From the NCBI GenBank assembly GCA_910579325.1, contig CAJTTU010000004.1, positions 26,658 to 60,807 of the forward strand: DNA of 34,150 nucleotides. Direction: 5' to 3'. Positions 21,464 to 28,645 of this stretch are shown in pieces. The first letter of the stretch is position 1. Every line of letters begins with the position of its first letter. Origin of the DNA: an uncultured Lachnospiraceae bacterium. GTDB taxonomy: Bacteria; Bacillota; Clostridia; Lachnospirales; Lachnospiraceae. The notes under the pieces were generated by a model that ran no database searches, was not told the origin of the DNA, and saw only the letters and a list, made by a program, of their open reading frames with translations. The translations under genes and the position numbers were made by a program.

Positions 21464-22456
21464 ATGGCCGCTTTATCATTTAAAGAAAACGCCCTCCTGG
21501 CCCTTAAACACCAGGAGCCGGAATATCTGCCGATGATCACCGATATCCAGACTTACACGCCTCTCGGCATGGATTTTGTCTGCGAATACACCAATGTGCC
21601 GGGAGAGGCTTTGGACTGGTTCGGACAGAGCTGGACCTTCGAGCCTTCCATCGGCGCTGCCAATCCCACCCCCGGCAAGCATCTGGTCCCGGATATCACC
21701 CGGTGGCGGGACTGTATGAAATTCCCTGACCTGTCCGGACTGGACTGGGAAGGACATTCCGCCAAAGACACGGCTGACTGGGACCGGGAACACCGGCTGA
21801 CCCGAATCAACGATGTGTTCGGCCCCTGGGAGCGGATGTTCAGTGTAATGGAGTTCCAGGAGGCTCTGTGCGCCCTGATGGAAGAACCGGAAGCCTGCTA
21901 TGACTTTTTCGGGGCAGTGGCCGACCATAAGATTCGAATGTATGAATATATCGTCAAATATTATCATCCCGATATTATCTGTATGCATGATGATTACGGA
22001 CATGGCAAGGGCATGTTTATGTCCCCGGATGTCTGGCGCAGGCTGTTAAAACCCCATCTGCAGCGGATCATTGACATGGTCACTTCCCACGGCATTATTT
22101 ATGAGCATCACTGCTGCGGATATTTCGCGCCGATCATGGGGGAAATCGCCGATATGGGCTGCGCCGCCACCAACCTGGTGCATATCTCCAACCATCCGGC
22201 AGAGCTGAAAAAAAAAATCGGTCATAAGCTTTGTTTTATCGGCTGTTTTAACACCCAGTTTATGGATTCCCCGCAAGTCACGGAGGATGCTATCCGCCGG
22301 TCCGTGCGCGAAACCCTGGATGAAATGGCGCCCGGCGGCAGTTATATGACGCTGTTCGGCATGAAAACTCCGGGACGGAACCAGCTGATCGCCGACGAAG
22401 TGAGACGCTACAGCGGCAATTTCTATTCCTGCCCGAGACCGGACGCGCCGGTTTGA
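21464..22456 (+). CDS. UroD-superfamily methyltransferase-like protein, paralog 2
   Basis: The 330-residue product shares the superfamily layout with paralog 1: FKENALLALKHQEPEYLP at the start, GLDWFGQSW-like GEALDWFGQSW, MHDDYGHGKGMFMS (174-187) and HHCCGYF (215-221). His216-x-Cys218 fits the proximal zinc ligands, but no cysteine occurs about 70 residues later; the corresponding area reads APGGSYMTLFG. The nearest others are Cys257 and Cys261. It may therefore bind metal differently or work without it. AAGGAGAACGCTGA precedes the ATG. Paired divergent paralogs suggest different roles, for instance one donor-side and one acceptor-side transfer, or two subunits; this is inference. Confidence 0.88.
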   Translation: MAALSFKENALLALKHQEPEYLPMITDIQTYTPLGMDFVCEYTNVPGEALDWFGQSWTFEPSIGAANPTPGKHLVPDITRWRDCMKFPDLSGLDWEGHSAKDTADWDREHRLTRINDVFGPWERMFSVMEFQEALCALMEEPEACYDFFGAVADHKIRMYEYIVKYYHPDIICMHDDYGHGKGMFMSPDVWRRLLKPHLQRIIDMVTSHGIIYEHHCCGYFAPIMGEIADMGCAATNLVHISNHPAELKKKIGHKLCFIGCFNTQFMDSPQVTEDAIRRSVRETLDEMAPGGSYMTLFGMKTPGRNQLIADEVRRYSGNFYSCPRPDAPV

Positions 22457-22512
22457 TCACGACGCACAGGAAGCAAAAACCTTTTAACCTGCCGCATCGC
22501 GTTTACAGCAAT

Positions 22513-22556
22513 AAAACCACCTCTGGTCCTCAACTGAGTGCCAAAGGTGGTTTTTA
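22513..22556 (+). terminator. bidirectional terminator after the UroD-like unit
   Basis: AAAACCACCT-CTGG pairs with CCAA-AGGTGGTTTTT. It ends the methyltransferase transcript and, in the other direction, the XRE gene ending at 22558. Confidence 0.85.
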
Positions 22557-22557
22557 T

Positions 22558-23025
22558 CTAACACTTTTCCGCTTCTAACTTGCATTTCTTGGGACGACCG
22601 GGCCGTTTTTTCGTTTCCGCTCGGGCCTTATACACAGCCATCTCTCTGCGCTGGCGCTCCTGAACCAACACTTGCAGAAGAGGATAAATCAACTCACATT
22701 CCGCTATCGTACAAGTGTTAAAAACATTGATCATACGCTTTCTGCTGGCGTCACCGGCAGACGTCTCACCGGTCTGCTCCGACCGGATTCCCTGATACAG
22801 ATAACGATAGCTGGCGCCGAAATGTTCTCCCAGCGCATCGGCCATCTTTTTTGACAATGTCTTTGCGCCCCGTTCTACCTGTCCGTAATAATTGGCGGAA
22901 AACCCAAGCTTCTCGCTGAATTCTTCCTGACTCATATTCACAGACAGACGCAGCTTCTTAATCCGCTCTCCCACAGTTCTCTCCGGAAGGCCGGCAATCT
23001 CACTTTCACTTAAATGTCTTTTCAT
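22558..23025 (-). CDS. XRE family regulator with AT-hook-like tail
   Basis: A 155-residue protein with an HTH_3 domain (about residues 18-72: ERIKKLRLSVNMSQEEFSEK, then FSANYYGQVERGAKTLS) followed by a helical region and a very basic tail. The tail KKRPGRPKKCK contains a GRP core like an AT-hook, which binds AT-rich minor groove. The chosen ATG (23023-23025) has GGGGTGG upstream; a GTG two codons earlier is an alternative but lies too close to that site. The flanking genes (methyltransferases, GDP-fucose synthesis) do not reveal a target, and it is convergent with the former. Confidence 0.82.
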   Translation of the reverse strand: MKRHLSESEIAGLPERTVGERIKKLRLSVNMSQEEFSEKLGFSANYYGQVERGAKTLSKKMADALGEHFGASYRYLYQGIRSEQTGETSAGDASRKRMINVFNTCTIAECELIYPLLQVLVQERQRREMAVYKARAETKKRPGRPKKCKLEAEKC

Positions 23026-23087
23026 TCCCACCCCGCTGTCATCCCAAATCCTGCCTTCTTATACCGGCTGAAAACCCTTTTAGCGGG

Positions 23088-24083
23088 TCAGCAGCTTACT
23101 TTCAGAAACTGCGCTCTGCCATGTATCTTTAACGGCACGCAGGAAGCGGGAACAAAGATGCAATCTCCTCTGAAAAAATTTAATGGCTCCCCTCTCTTTT
23201 CATCATCCGCTATCACGCCGCAGCCGCCAATACACAACAGTACCTGAAACGAATTGGCCTCCGTCTGAAAACCCACCATTTCCCGGCACCGCTCCGTATT
23301 GATCAGCAGCCGTTCCACCTGGAAATACTTACAACGACATAAGAACTCCGACGCATACCCGGGACGATACCGCAGTACACGCATCGGCTGCCGGGGCTCC
23401 GCTCTGCCTTTAAGATCCGTCACCGCAAGAGCCTGCTCGATATGAAGCTGCCGGGGCTGTCCGTTCTTATCCGTCCGGTTATAATCATAAAGCCGATAGG
23501 TAATATTAGAACTCTCCTGAATCTCCGCGATCAGGCAGCTGGCACCGATGCCGTGAACCGTGCCCGGCTCCACGAAAAACACATCGTCCTTCCTGACCGC
23601 CGTTTTCCGGAGATACTTTTCCACCGTTCCGTCCAGAAGACTCTTTTTCAACGTCTCCCGATCCATGTCATGATAAAATCCATAGATCAGCCTGGCCCCT
23701 TTATGAGCATCCAGCACATACCACATCTCTGTCTTTCCCAGAGAACCGTTCTCATGCTCCGCCGCATAAGTATCGTCGGGATGCACCTGGACCGACAGAT
23801 CCTGGCAGGCGTCGATCAGCTTAATCAGAATCGGAAGCTCCCCGCTTTCTGTTTCCGGGTGGGTTCCCAGATATTCCGGATGCTTTTTCAACACCTCCGG
23901 CAGCAGCCGTCCCGCGTAAGGGCCGCTGGCCACGGTGCTGGGACCGTCGGGATGGGTAGAACACTCCCAGGTTTCCGCCAGCGGAGACAGATCGATCTCT
24001 TTGGCGAAATCGTCATTTAGACGAGTGCCGCCCCAGAGATAATCCTTTCCCTGGGGCTTTAGCAGAAACGGCAGAGGAGGCAT
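23088..24083 (-). CDS. manA: mannose-6-phosphate isomerase, class I
   Basis: ManA interconverts fructose-6-phosphate and mannose-6-phosphate, feeding GDP-mannose synthesis. The cupin-type zinc site is seen in DLSVQVHPDDTYAAEHE (Gln, His), KTEMWYVL (Glu) and PGTVHGIG (His), and the protein starts with the typical PFLLKPQGKDYLWGG. I chose the ATG at 24081-24083 (331 residues) because AAGGTGAGG precedes it, giving a 10-base gap from manC; an upstream start at 24131 would overlap manC by 38 bases and add 16 unconserved residues. It is the last gene of gmd-fcl-manC-manA. Confidence 0.94.
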   Translation of the reverse strand: MPPLPFLLKPQGKDYLWGGTRLNDDFAKEIDLSPLAETWECSTHPDGPSTVASGPYAGRLLPEVLKKHPEYLGTHPETESGELPILIKLIDACQDLSVQVHPDDTYAAEHENGSLGKTEMWYVLDAHKGARLIYGFYHDMDRETLKKSLLDGTVEKYLRKTAVRKDDVFFVEPGTVHGIGASCLIAEIQESSNITYRLYDYNRTDKNGQPRQLHIEQALAVTDLKGRAEPRQPMRVLRYRPGYASEFLCRCKYFQVERLLINTERCREMVGFQTEANSFQVLLCIGGCGVIADDEKRGEPLNFFRGDCIFVPASCVPLKIHGRAQFLKVSC

Positions 24084-24093
24084 TTGCCCATCC

Positions 24094-25413
24094 TCACCTT
24101 TCCAGCTCATATTTATGTTTGTCATGTACACTGATCTCCCTGCCCAGCTGAACCTCGATCACTTTCAATTCCGTATCCGCAATGATCGTATGGCGGCAGC
24201 CTGCCTCCATCGTCACCACGTCCCCGGCCTTCACCGGCTGTTCCATACCGTCCACAATGGTTCGGCCCTCGCCGGATATGACCGTCCACACCTCATCCCG
24301 CCTCTCATGGCTGTGATAATTCATGGAATGTCCGGGATTCAGCGTAACCTTGACCGTCATGCTTTCTTCTTCTATATCCACCACCTGGAAGCTTCCCCAG
24401 GATTTGTCCGCAAACATCACCTGCTGATGGATCCGATCCACATAAGGCTTAATATAGCTGGACTGCTCTTTATCGGAAACGAGAATCCCCTCGGAGCTTG
24501 CGGACACCACCACGTCTTTCAGTCCCATACACAGAACGGGAACATCCAGTTCATTGATTACATGAACATTTTCGCAGCTGTCGTTCATCACAGCTTCCCC
24601 AATGCTGGAATCCTCCATCGCCTCCGTCAGCGTATTCCAGGTGCCCAGATCCTTCCACTCTCCGGCAAAGCGCATTACCTGAATACTGGATTCCTTCTCC
24701 ACGACCGCATAGTCAAAGCTGATTTTCTCCAGCGTGTCATACTTTGCATACAGATCCTCATAATCCGTAAAATCGATCAGTTCATGGGCCTTGTCCAGCA
24801 GGTAATTCAGTCTGTAGGCAAACACCCCGCCGTTCCAGAGCGCTCCTCTGGCGATGTAGGCCCGGGCCGTATCCTCATCCGGCTTTTCCTTAAAAGTGTC
24901 CACCCTGCTTATCTCTTCCTGATCAACAGGGATGATATAACCATACTTTTCGCTGGGATAGGTAGGCTGGATCCCCATAAGCGCCAGATTTGCCTCCCCC
25001 GACCGGGCCAGTTCCCCCAGCCGGTTCAAAGCGGCAAAATAGTCGTCCTCCACATAAGGGTCCACCGGGCAGACCACCACCGCTTCTTCGCCGGAGACGC
25101 CCTGAATATCATGGAGATAAGCCGAGGCCAGAGCAATCGCCGGGAAAGTATCCCGTCTGCAGGGTTCCACCGAAATACCCACATTTCCGCCAAGCTGGTT
25201 GTGGAGGGCGGAAACCTGGGTTTTGGAGGTGGCTACGGTCACTTTCGCGCCTCGGTCCACCTTGCGGATCTGCCGGAATACTCGCTGCACCATGGACTCA
25301 TAGCCGTTCTCCGTCTTAAAAATTTTGATAAATTGCTTGGAACGGATCTCGTTGGAAAGAGGCCAGAGCCGCTTTCCCGATCCACCGGAAAGCAATATAA
25401 TGTTCATATTCAA
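24094..25413 (-). CDS. manC: mannose-1-phosphate guanylyltransferase
   Basis: The enzyme makes GDP-mannose from mannose-1-phosphate and GTP. The 439-residue sequence has the nucleotidyltransferase signature LLSGGSGKRLWPLS (7-20), VCPVDPYVEDDYF, and FKEKPDEDTA in the substrate loop. A C-terminal cupin domain (about 340-430: HSMNYHSHERRDEVWTVISG) is like that of bifunctional ManC/AlgA proteins, but the isomerase is also supplied by the separate manA next to it. GGAGAGG precedes the ATG. It lies between fcl and manA in the same unit. No phosphomannomutase is in the window. Confidence 0.94.
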   Translation of the reverse strand: MNMNIILLSGGSGKRLWPLSNEIRSKQFIKIFKTENGYESMVQRVFRQIRKVDRGAKVTVATSKTQVSALHNQLGGNVGISVEPCRRDTFPAIALASAYLHDIQGVSGEEAVVVCPVDPYVEDDYFAALNRLGELARSGEANLALMGIQPTYPSEKYGYIIPVDQEEISRVDTFKEKPDEDTARAYIARGALWNGGVFAYRLNYLLDKAHELIDFTDYEDLYAKYDTLEKISFDYAVVEKESSIQVMRFAGEWKDLGTWNTLTEAMEDSSIGEAVMNDSCENVHVINELDVPVLCMGLKDVVVSASSEGILVSDKEQSSYIKPYVDRIHQQVMFADKSWGSFQVVDIEEESMTVKVTLNPGHSMNYHSHERRDEVWTVISGEGRTIVDGMEQPVKAGDVVTMEAGCRHTIIADTELKVIEVQLGREISVHDKHKYELER

Positions 25414-25420
25414 ACCTCTC

Positions 25421-25486
25421 CTAATTCAGTTCCGCAACTCCTCTCCCAAGCTCCCGGGGCTTGTCCGATGCGTTGCCGTTTTTCAT
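25421..25486 (-). other. short leader ORF and repeat-like element before manC
   Basis: The 95-base fcl-manC gap contains a 21-codon frame starting ATG AAA AAC GGC and ending TAG 7 bases before manC, overlapping the manC ribosome site. It includes GGAGTTGCGGAACT, also found before hemB, and a CAAGC...GCTTG hairpin. It may be a leader peptide or a piece of a dispersed repeat; coding is not established. Confidence 0.35.
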
Positions 25487-25508
25487 AAATCATTTGACAC
25501 TGTCCCCT

Positions 25509-26453
25509 TTATCGTTCAGCCCGCATCGGATTACTCAGAAAGTCCTGATAGGCCAGACGGATTCCGTCCTCAAGCTCCGTCTGATAATGCCATCCCATAG
25601 CGGCGCTTTTTGACACATCCAGCAGCTTTCTTGGAGTACCATTAGGCTTGTCCGTATCCCAGAGAATTTCGCCGGTATAGCCGATCACTTTCGCCACCAG
25701 CTCTGTCAGCTCTTTAATCGTTAATTCTTTCCCGGTTCCGGCGTTTACCGTCTCATTCCCGCTGTAATTGTTCATCAGGAACACGCACAGATTCGCCAGG
25801 TCGTCCACATACAGAAACTCCCGCAGAGGACTTCCGTCCCCCCAGCAGGTTACGCTGGGCAGATTCTGCTCCTTTGCCTCATGAAAACGACGGATCAGGG
25901 CCGGAAGCACATGACTGTGAGTGGGATGATAGTTGTCATTTGGACCGTACAGATTGGTGGGCATCACTGAAATATAATCGGTGCCGTACTGACGGTTTAA
26001 AAACTCGCAGTATTTCAACCCGGATATTTTCGCCAGTGCATAAGCTTCGTTGGTTTTTTCCAGCTCGCTGGTAAGAAGACAGCTTTCTTTCATGGGCTGG
26101 GACGCCATCCTGGGATAAATACAGGAGGAACCCAAAAACTCCAGCTTTTTACACCCATTCTTCCAGGCCGCGTGAATCACGTTCATTTCCAGAATCATAT
26201 TGTCATACATAAAATCCGCCAGGGCATCCTGATTCGCCACGATACCGCCCACCTTAGCGGCGGCCAGAAAAACATATTCCGGTTTCTCTTCCTCAAAAAA
26301 TTTCTCTACGGCTTCCTGCCGGCACAGATCCAGCTGCGCATGGGTCCGGGTAATAATATTCGTATACCCCTGCCGCTCAAGCTCTCTGATAATGGCAGAA
26401 CCCACCATGCCCCGGTGTCCGGCCACATAAATTTTCGCGTTTTTTTCCATCAT
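25509..26453 (-). CDS. fcl: GDP-L-fucose synthase
   Basis: Fcl (WcaG) converts GDP-4-keto-6-deoxy-mannose to GDP-L-fucose with NADPH, acting as epimerase and reductase. The 314-residue short-chain dehydrogenase fold shows the nucleotide loop AGHRGMVGSA (11-20), AAAKVGGIVAN, the SSCIYP segment with catalytic serine, and the Tyr-x3-Lys pair in NEAYALAKISG. GAGGAAACAGCA precedes the ATG. The gmd gene is 55 bases upstream, and the enzyme acts directly on the product of Gmd. Confidence 0.96.
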   Translation of the reverse strand: MMEKNAKIYVAGHRGMVGSAIIRELERQGYTNIITRTHAQLDLCRQEAVEKFFEEEKPEYVFLAAAKVGGIVANQDALADFMYDNMILEMNVIHAAWKNGCKKLEFLGSSCIYPRMASQPMKESCLLTSELEKTNEAYALAKISGLKYCEFLNRQYGTDYISVMPTNLYGPNDNYHPTHSHVLPALIRRFHEAKEQNLPSVTCWGDGSPLREFLYVDDLANLCVFLMNNYSGNETVNAGTGKELTIKELTELVAKVIGYTGEILWDTDKPNGTPRKLLDVSKSAAMGWHYQTELEDGIRLAYQDFLSNPMRAER

Positions 26454-26508
26454 TGCTGTTTCCTCTTTTCTGACGTGCCTGCCGCATCATACAGGCAGAT
26501 TTGGAAGT

Positions 26509-27597
26509 TTACTTCACAACACCCTTTTCCAGATATTCTTCCAGATTACACTTAATATGCTCCTCGGCCCGCTCTACGGCCGCCTTCTCCATATCGTGTT
26601 CCACCATGATTCTCACCAGTTCCTCAAAGCTGGTCTTAGTGGGATTCCAGCCAAGCACCGTCTTCGCCTTTGTCGGGTCGCCCCACAGGTTTACCACGTC
26701 GGTTGGACGGTAGAAATCAGGCGAAACCTCCACCAGCACTTTTCCGGTGGCCTTGTCGATACCCTTTTCCTCCATGCCCTCGCCGGTAAATTCCAGCTCG
26801 ATGCCTGCATAGTGAAAGGCCAACTGACAGAACTCCCGGACAGAATGCTGTTCTCCGGTAGCAATGACAAAATCCTCCGGCTTCTCATTCTGGAGAATCA
26901 GCCACATACATTCCACATAGTCCCTGGCATACCCCCAGTCCCGGAGGCTGGACAGATTTCCCAGATACAGCTTGTCCTGCTTTCCCTGTTTGATTCTGGC
27001 CGCCGCCAGCGTAATTTTTCTGGTGACAAAAGTTTCTCCCCGCCGCTCGGATTCATGGTTAAACAGAATACCGGAACAGCAGAACATGTTGTAGGCTTCC
27101 CGATATTCCTTCACAATCCAGTAGCCGTACTGCTTGGCCACCGCATAAGGGCTGTAAGGATGGAACGGCGTGTTCTCATTCTGGGGTACTTCCTCCACCT
27201 TGCCGTACAGCTCGGAAGTGGACGCCTGATAAATCCGGCAGGTCTCCGTCAGACCGCACACCCGCACTGCCTCCAGAATTCGCAGTACGCCGGTTGCCAC
27301 CACATCCGCCGTATATTCCGGCACGTCAAAGGACACCTGCACATGGCTCTGGGCCGCCAGATTATAAATCTCGTCAGGCCGCACCTTTCCGATGATCGCC
27401 ACCAGACTCATGGAATCCCCCAGATCGCCGTAATGAAGATGGAAGTTCTCCCTGCCCTCCAGATGAGCGATCCGCTCCCGGTAATCCACGGAAGACCGGC
27501 GGATCATTCCGTGTACGTCATATCCCTTTTCCAGCAGAAATTCCGCCAGATAAGAACCGTCCTGCCCGGTAACGCCAGTGATAAACGCTTTTTTCAT
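26509..27597 (-). CDS. gmd: GDP-mannose 4,6-dehydratase
   Basis: Gmd makes GDP-4-keto-6-deoxy-mannose, the committed step to GDP-fucose. The extended short-chain dehydrogenase sequence begins KKAFITGVTGQDGSYLAEFL, has the IRRSS NADP-binding segment, and the catalytic triad region STSELYGKVEEVPQ followed by YSPYAVAKQYGYW. The length (362 residues) is normal. I chose the ATG at 27595-27597, which gives the usual MKKAFITG start; a TTG two codons upstream (27603) sits closer to GAGG and cannot be excluded. It is the first gene of the unit. Confidence 0.96.
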   Translation of the reverse strand: MKKAFITGVTGQDGSYLAEFLLEKGYDVHGMIRRSSVDYRERIAHLEGRENFHLHYGDLGDSMSLVAIIGKVRPDEIYNLAAQSHVQVSFDVPEYTADVVATGVLRILEAVRVCGLTETCRIYQASTSELYGKVEEVPQNENTPFHPYSPYAVAKQYGYWIVKEYREAYNMFCCSGILFNHESERRGETFVTRKITLAAARIKQGKQDKLYLGNLSSLRDWGYARDYVECMWLILQNEKPEDFVIATGEQHSVREFCQLAFHYAGIELEFTGEGMEEKGIDKATGKVLVEVSPDFYRPTDVVNLWGDPTKAKTVLGWNPTKTSFEELVRIMVEHDMEKAAVERAEEHIKCNLEEYLEKGVVK

Positions 27598-27630
27598 GTC
27601 CAATCAATCCTCAACTTTCTTTTTAAAATT

Positions 27631-27648
27631 ATTATTTACATAAATAAT
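27631..27648. promoter_or_regulatory. perfect 18-bp AT-rich palindrome upstream of gmd
   Basis: ATTATTTACATAAATAAT, with arms of eight bases around CA, lies 34 bases before the gmd ATG. It could be an operator or simply AT-rich promoter DNA; no matching promoter boxes are convincing. Confidence 0.4.
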
Positions 27649-27717
27649 TCAAAAAATCAATTTATATTACTTGTTTGTATCTCAGAGAGGTTCGGAAAAC
27701 TTTCCTATGATGCAAAG

Positions 27718-27739
27718 CAAGCGGCCGAAACGCCGCTTG
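27718..27739. terminator. hairpin between codY and gmd
   Basis: CAAGCGGC-CGAAAC-GCCGCTTG, a perfect 8-bp stem, 29 bases beyond the codY stop codon. No strong T-run follows on the minus strand. The adjacent AACTTTCCTATGAT is part of the dispersed repeat family also seen at 10112-10280. Confidence 0.5.
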
Positions 27740-27767
27740 ACTTTTAAAAAGATTTATTTATTGGCAA

Positions 27768-28535
27768 CTATTTCCGCAGCTTCCGCAGTTCTCCGAACAC
27801 CACATCATTAATCACTTTGATATAAGTGCCCTTCATCCCAGAAGAACGGGATTCGATCACGCCGGCGCTTTCAAACTTCCGCAGCGCGTTTACAATCACA
27901 GAACGGGTAATCCCCACCCTGTCCGCAATTTTACTGGCTACCAGAATACCCTCGTTTCCTTCCAGCTCGTCAAAGATATGCTGAATCGCCTCCAGCTCGG
28001 AAAAAGACAGCGTACTGATGGCTGACCTAACAATATTAACCTTCCTCTGCTCCTCCGCGCTTTCCTCATTGACAGAGCGCATCATCTCCAGGCCTACCAC
28101 AGCAGTGCCGTATTCGCTTAAAATAATATCGTCTATGTCATACTGAGCGCTGCATTTATAAATAAACAGCGTGCCAAGACGCTCTCCCGCAATATCAATC
28201 GGCGTAATGATCGCCTGATACACATCGATATTTTCCATAAATCCAAGGGTCGCCAGATTCACATTTTCCTTGGTGGAGAGAACGCTTAACAGTCTTTCGT
28301 TCAGCAATTCATCGATATGCTCGCCCACCTGTCCGGTTATCAGTTCCCGGATCTCCTCCACGCCCTTGCTCAGGCCTACGCCTAAAACCTTGCCTTTCTT
28401 GCTGATCACCAGTATATTGGAATCCAGTATTTCACTGAGCACCTCACAGATGTCGTTAAAAACTACCTTTGACGAGTTATTATTATGCAGCAGCTTGTTA
28501 ATTTTTCTTGTCTTATCCAGCAATTGTACACTCAT
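27768..28535 (-). CDS. codY: global regulator CodY (GTP and branched-chain amino acid sensor)
   Basis: CodY represses nutrient-scavenging and many catabolic genes when GTP and branched-chain amino acids are plentiful. The 255-residue product has the N-terminal GAF domain (about 1-155, starting SVQLLDKTRKINKLL) and the C-terminal winged helix with ASKIADRVGITRSVIVNALR and ESRSSGMKGTYIKV. The ATG at 28533-28535 has AGAGGAGG upstream; the longer frame to 28568 has none. It follows topA with its own promoter. In this window it may influence the amine and carboxylate units, but no CodY box was identified with confidence. Confidence 0.96.
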   Translation of the reverse strand: MSVQLLDKTRKINKLLHNNNSSKVVFNDICEVLSEILDSNILVISKKGKVLGVGLSKGVEEIRELITGQVGEHIDELLNERLLSVLSTKENVNLATLGFMENIDVYQAIITPIDIAGERLGTLFIYKCSAQYDIDDIILSEYGTAVVGLEMMRSVNEESAEEQRKVNIVRSAISTLSFSELEAIQHIFDELEGNEGILVASKIADRVGITRSVIVNALRKFESAGVIESRSSGMKGTYIKVINDVVFGELRKLRK

Positions 28536-28586
28536 TACAATCCTCCTCTTTCGAATAGAAAATCGCAAGTTGCCAATACCGTTTTT

Positions 28587-28615
28587 ATAGTATCATAGCA
28601 GTTTCCGAAAAGCAA
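28587..28615 (-). promoter_or_regulatory. promoter of codY
   Basis: TTGCTT (28610-28615), 17-base spacer, TACTAT (28587-28592) on the minus strand; start near 28580, about 45 bases before the codY ATG. A direct repeat AATTTGCG-N3-AATTTGCG lies just upstream at about 28623-28641. Confidence 0.6.
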
Positions 28616-28645
28616 GCAGTTTTGCGCAAATTAGACGCAAATTGA

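Noticed and set aside
20288..22456. Heme-pathway uroporphyrinogen decarboxylase (HemE) for the two UroD-like genes
   Set aside because: HxC metal motifs, sequence divergence between the pair and the transporter/PucR context fit methyltransferases better than HemE.
24115..25488. 457-codon plus-strand frame opposite manC
   Set aside because: Shadow of a well-identified gene; it has no ribosome site or family motif, and codon bias of the real gene explains the open frame.
26557..27747. 396-codon plus-strand frame opposite gmd
   Set aside because: Antisense shadow of a clear gmd gene.
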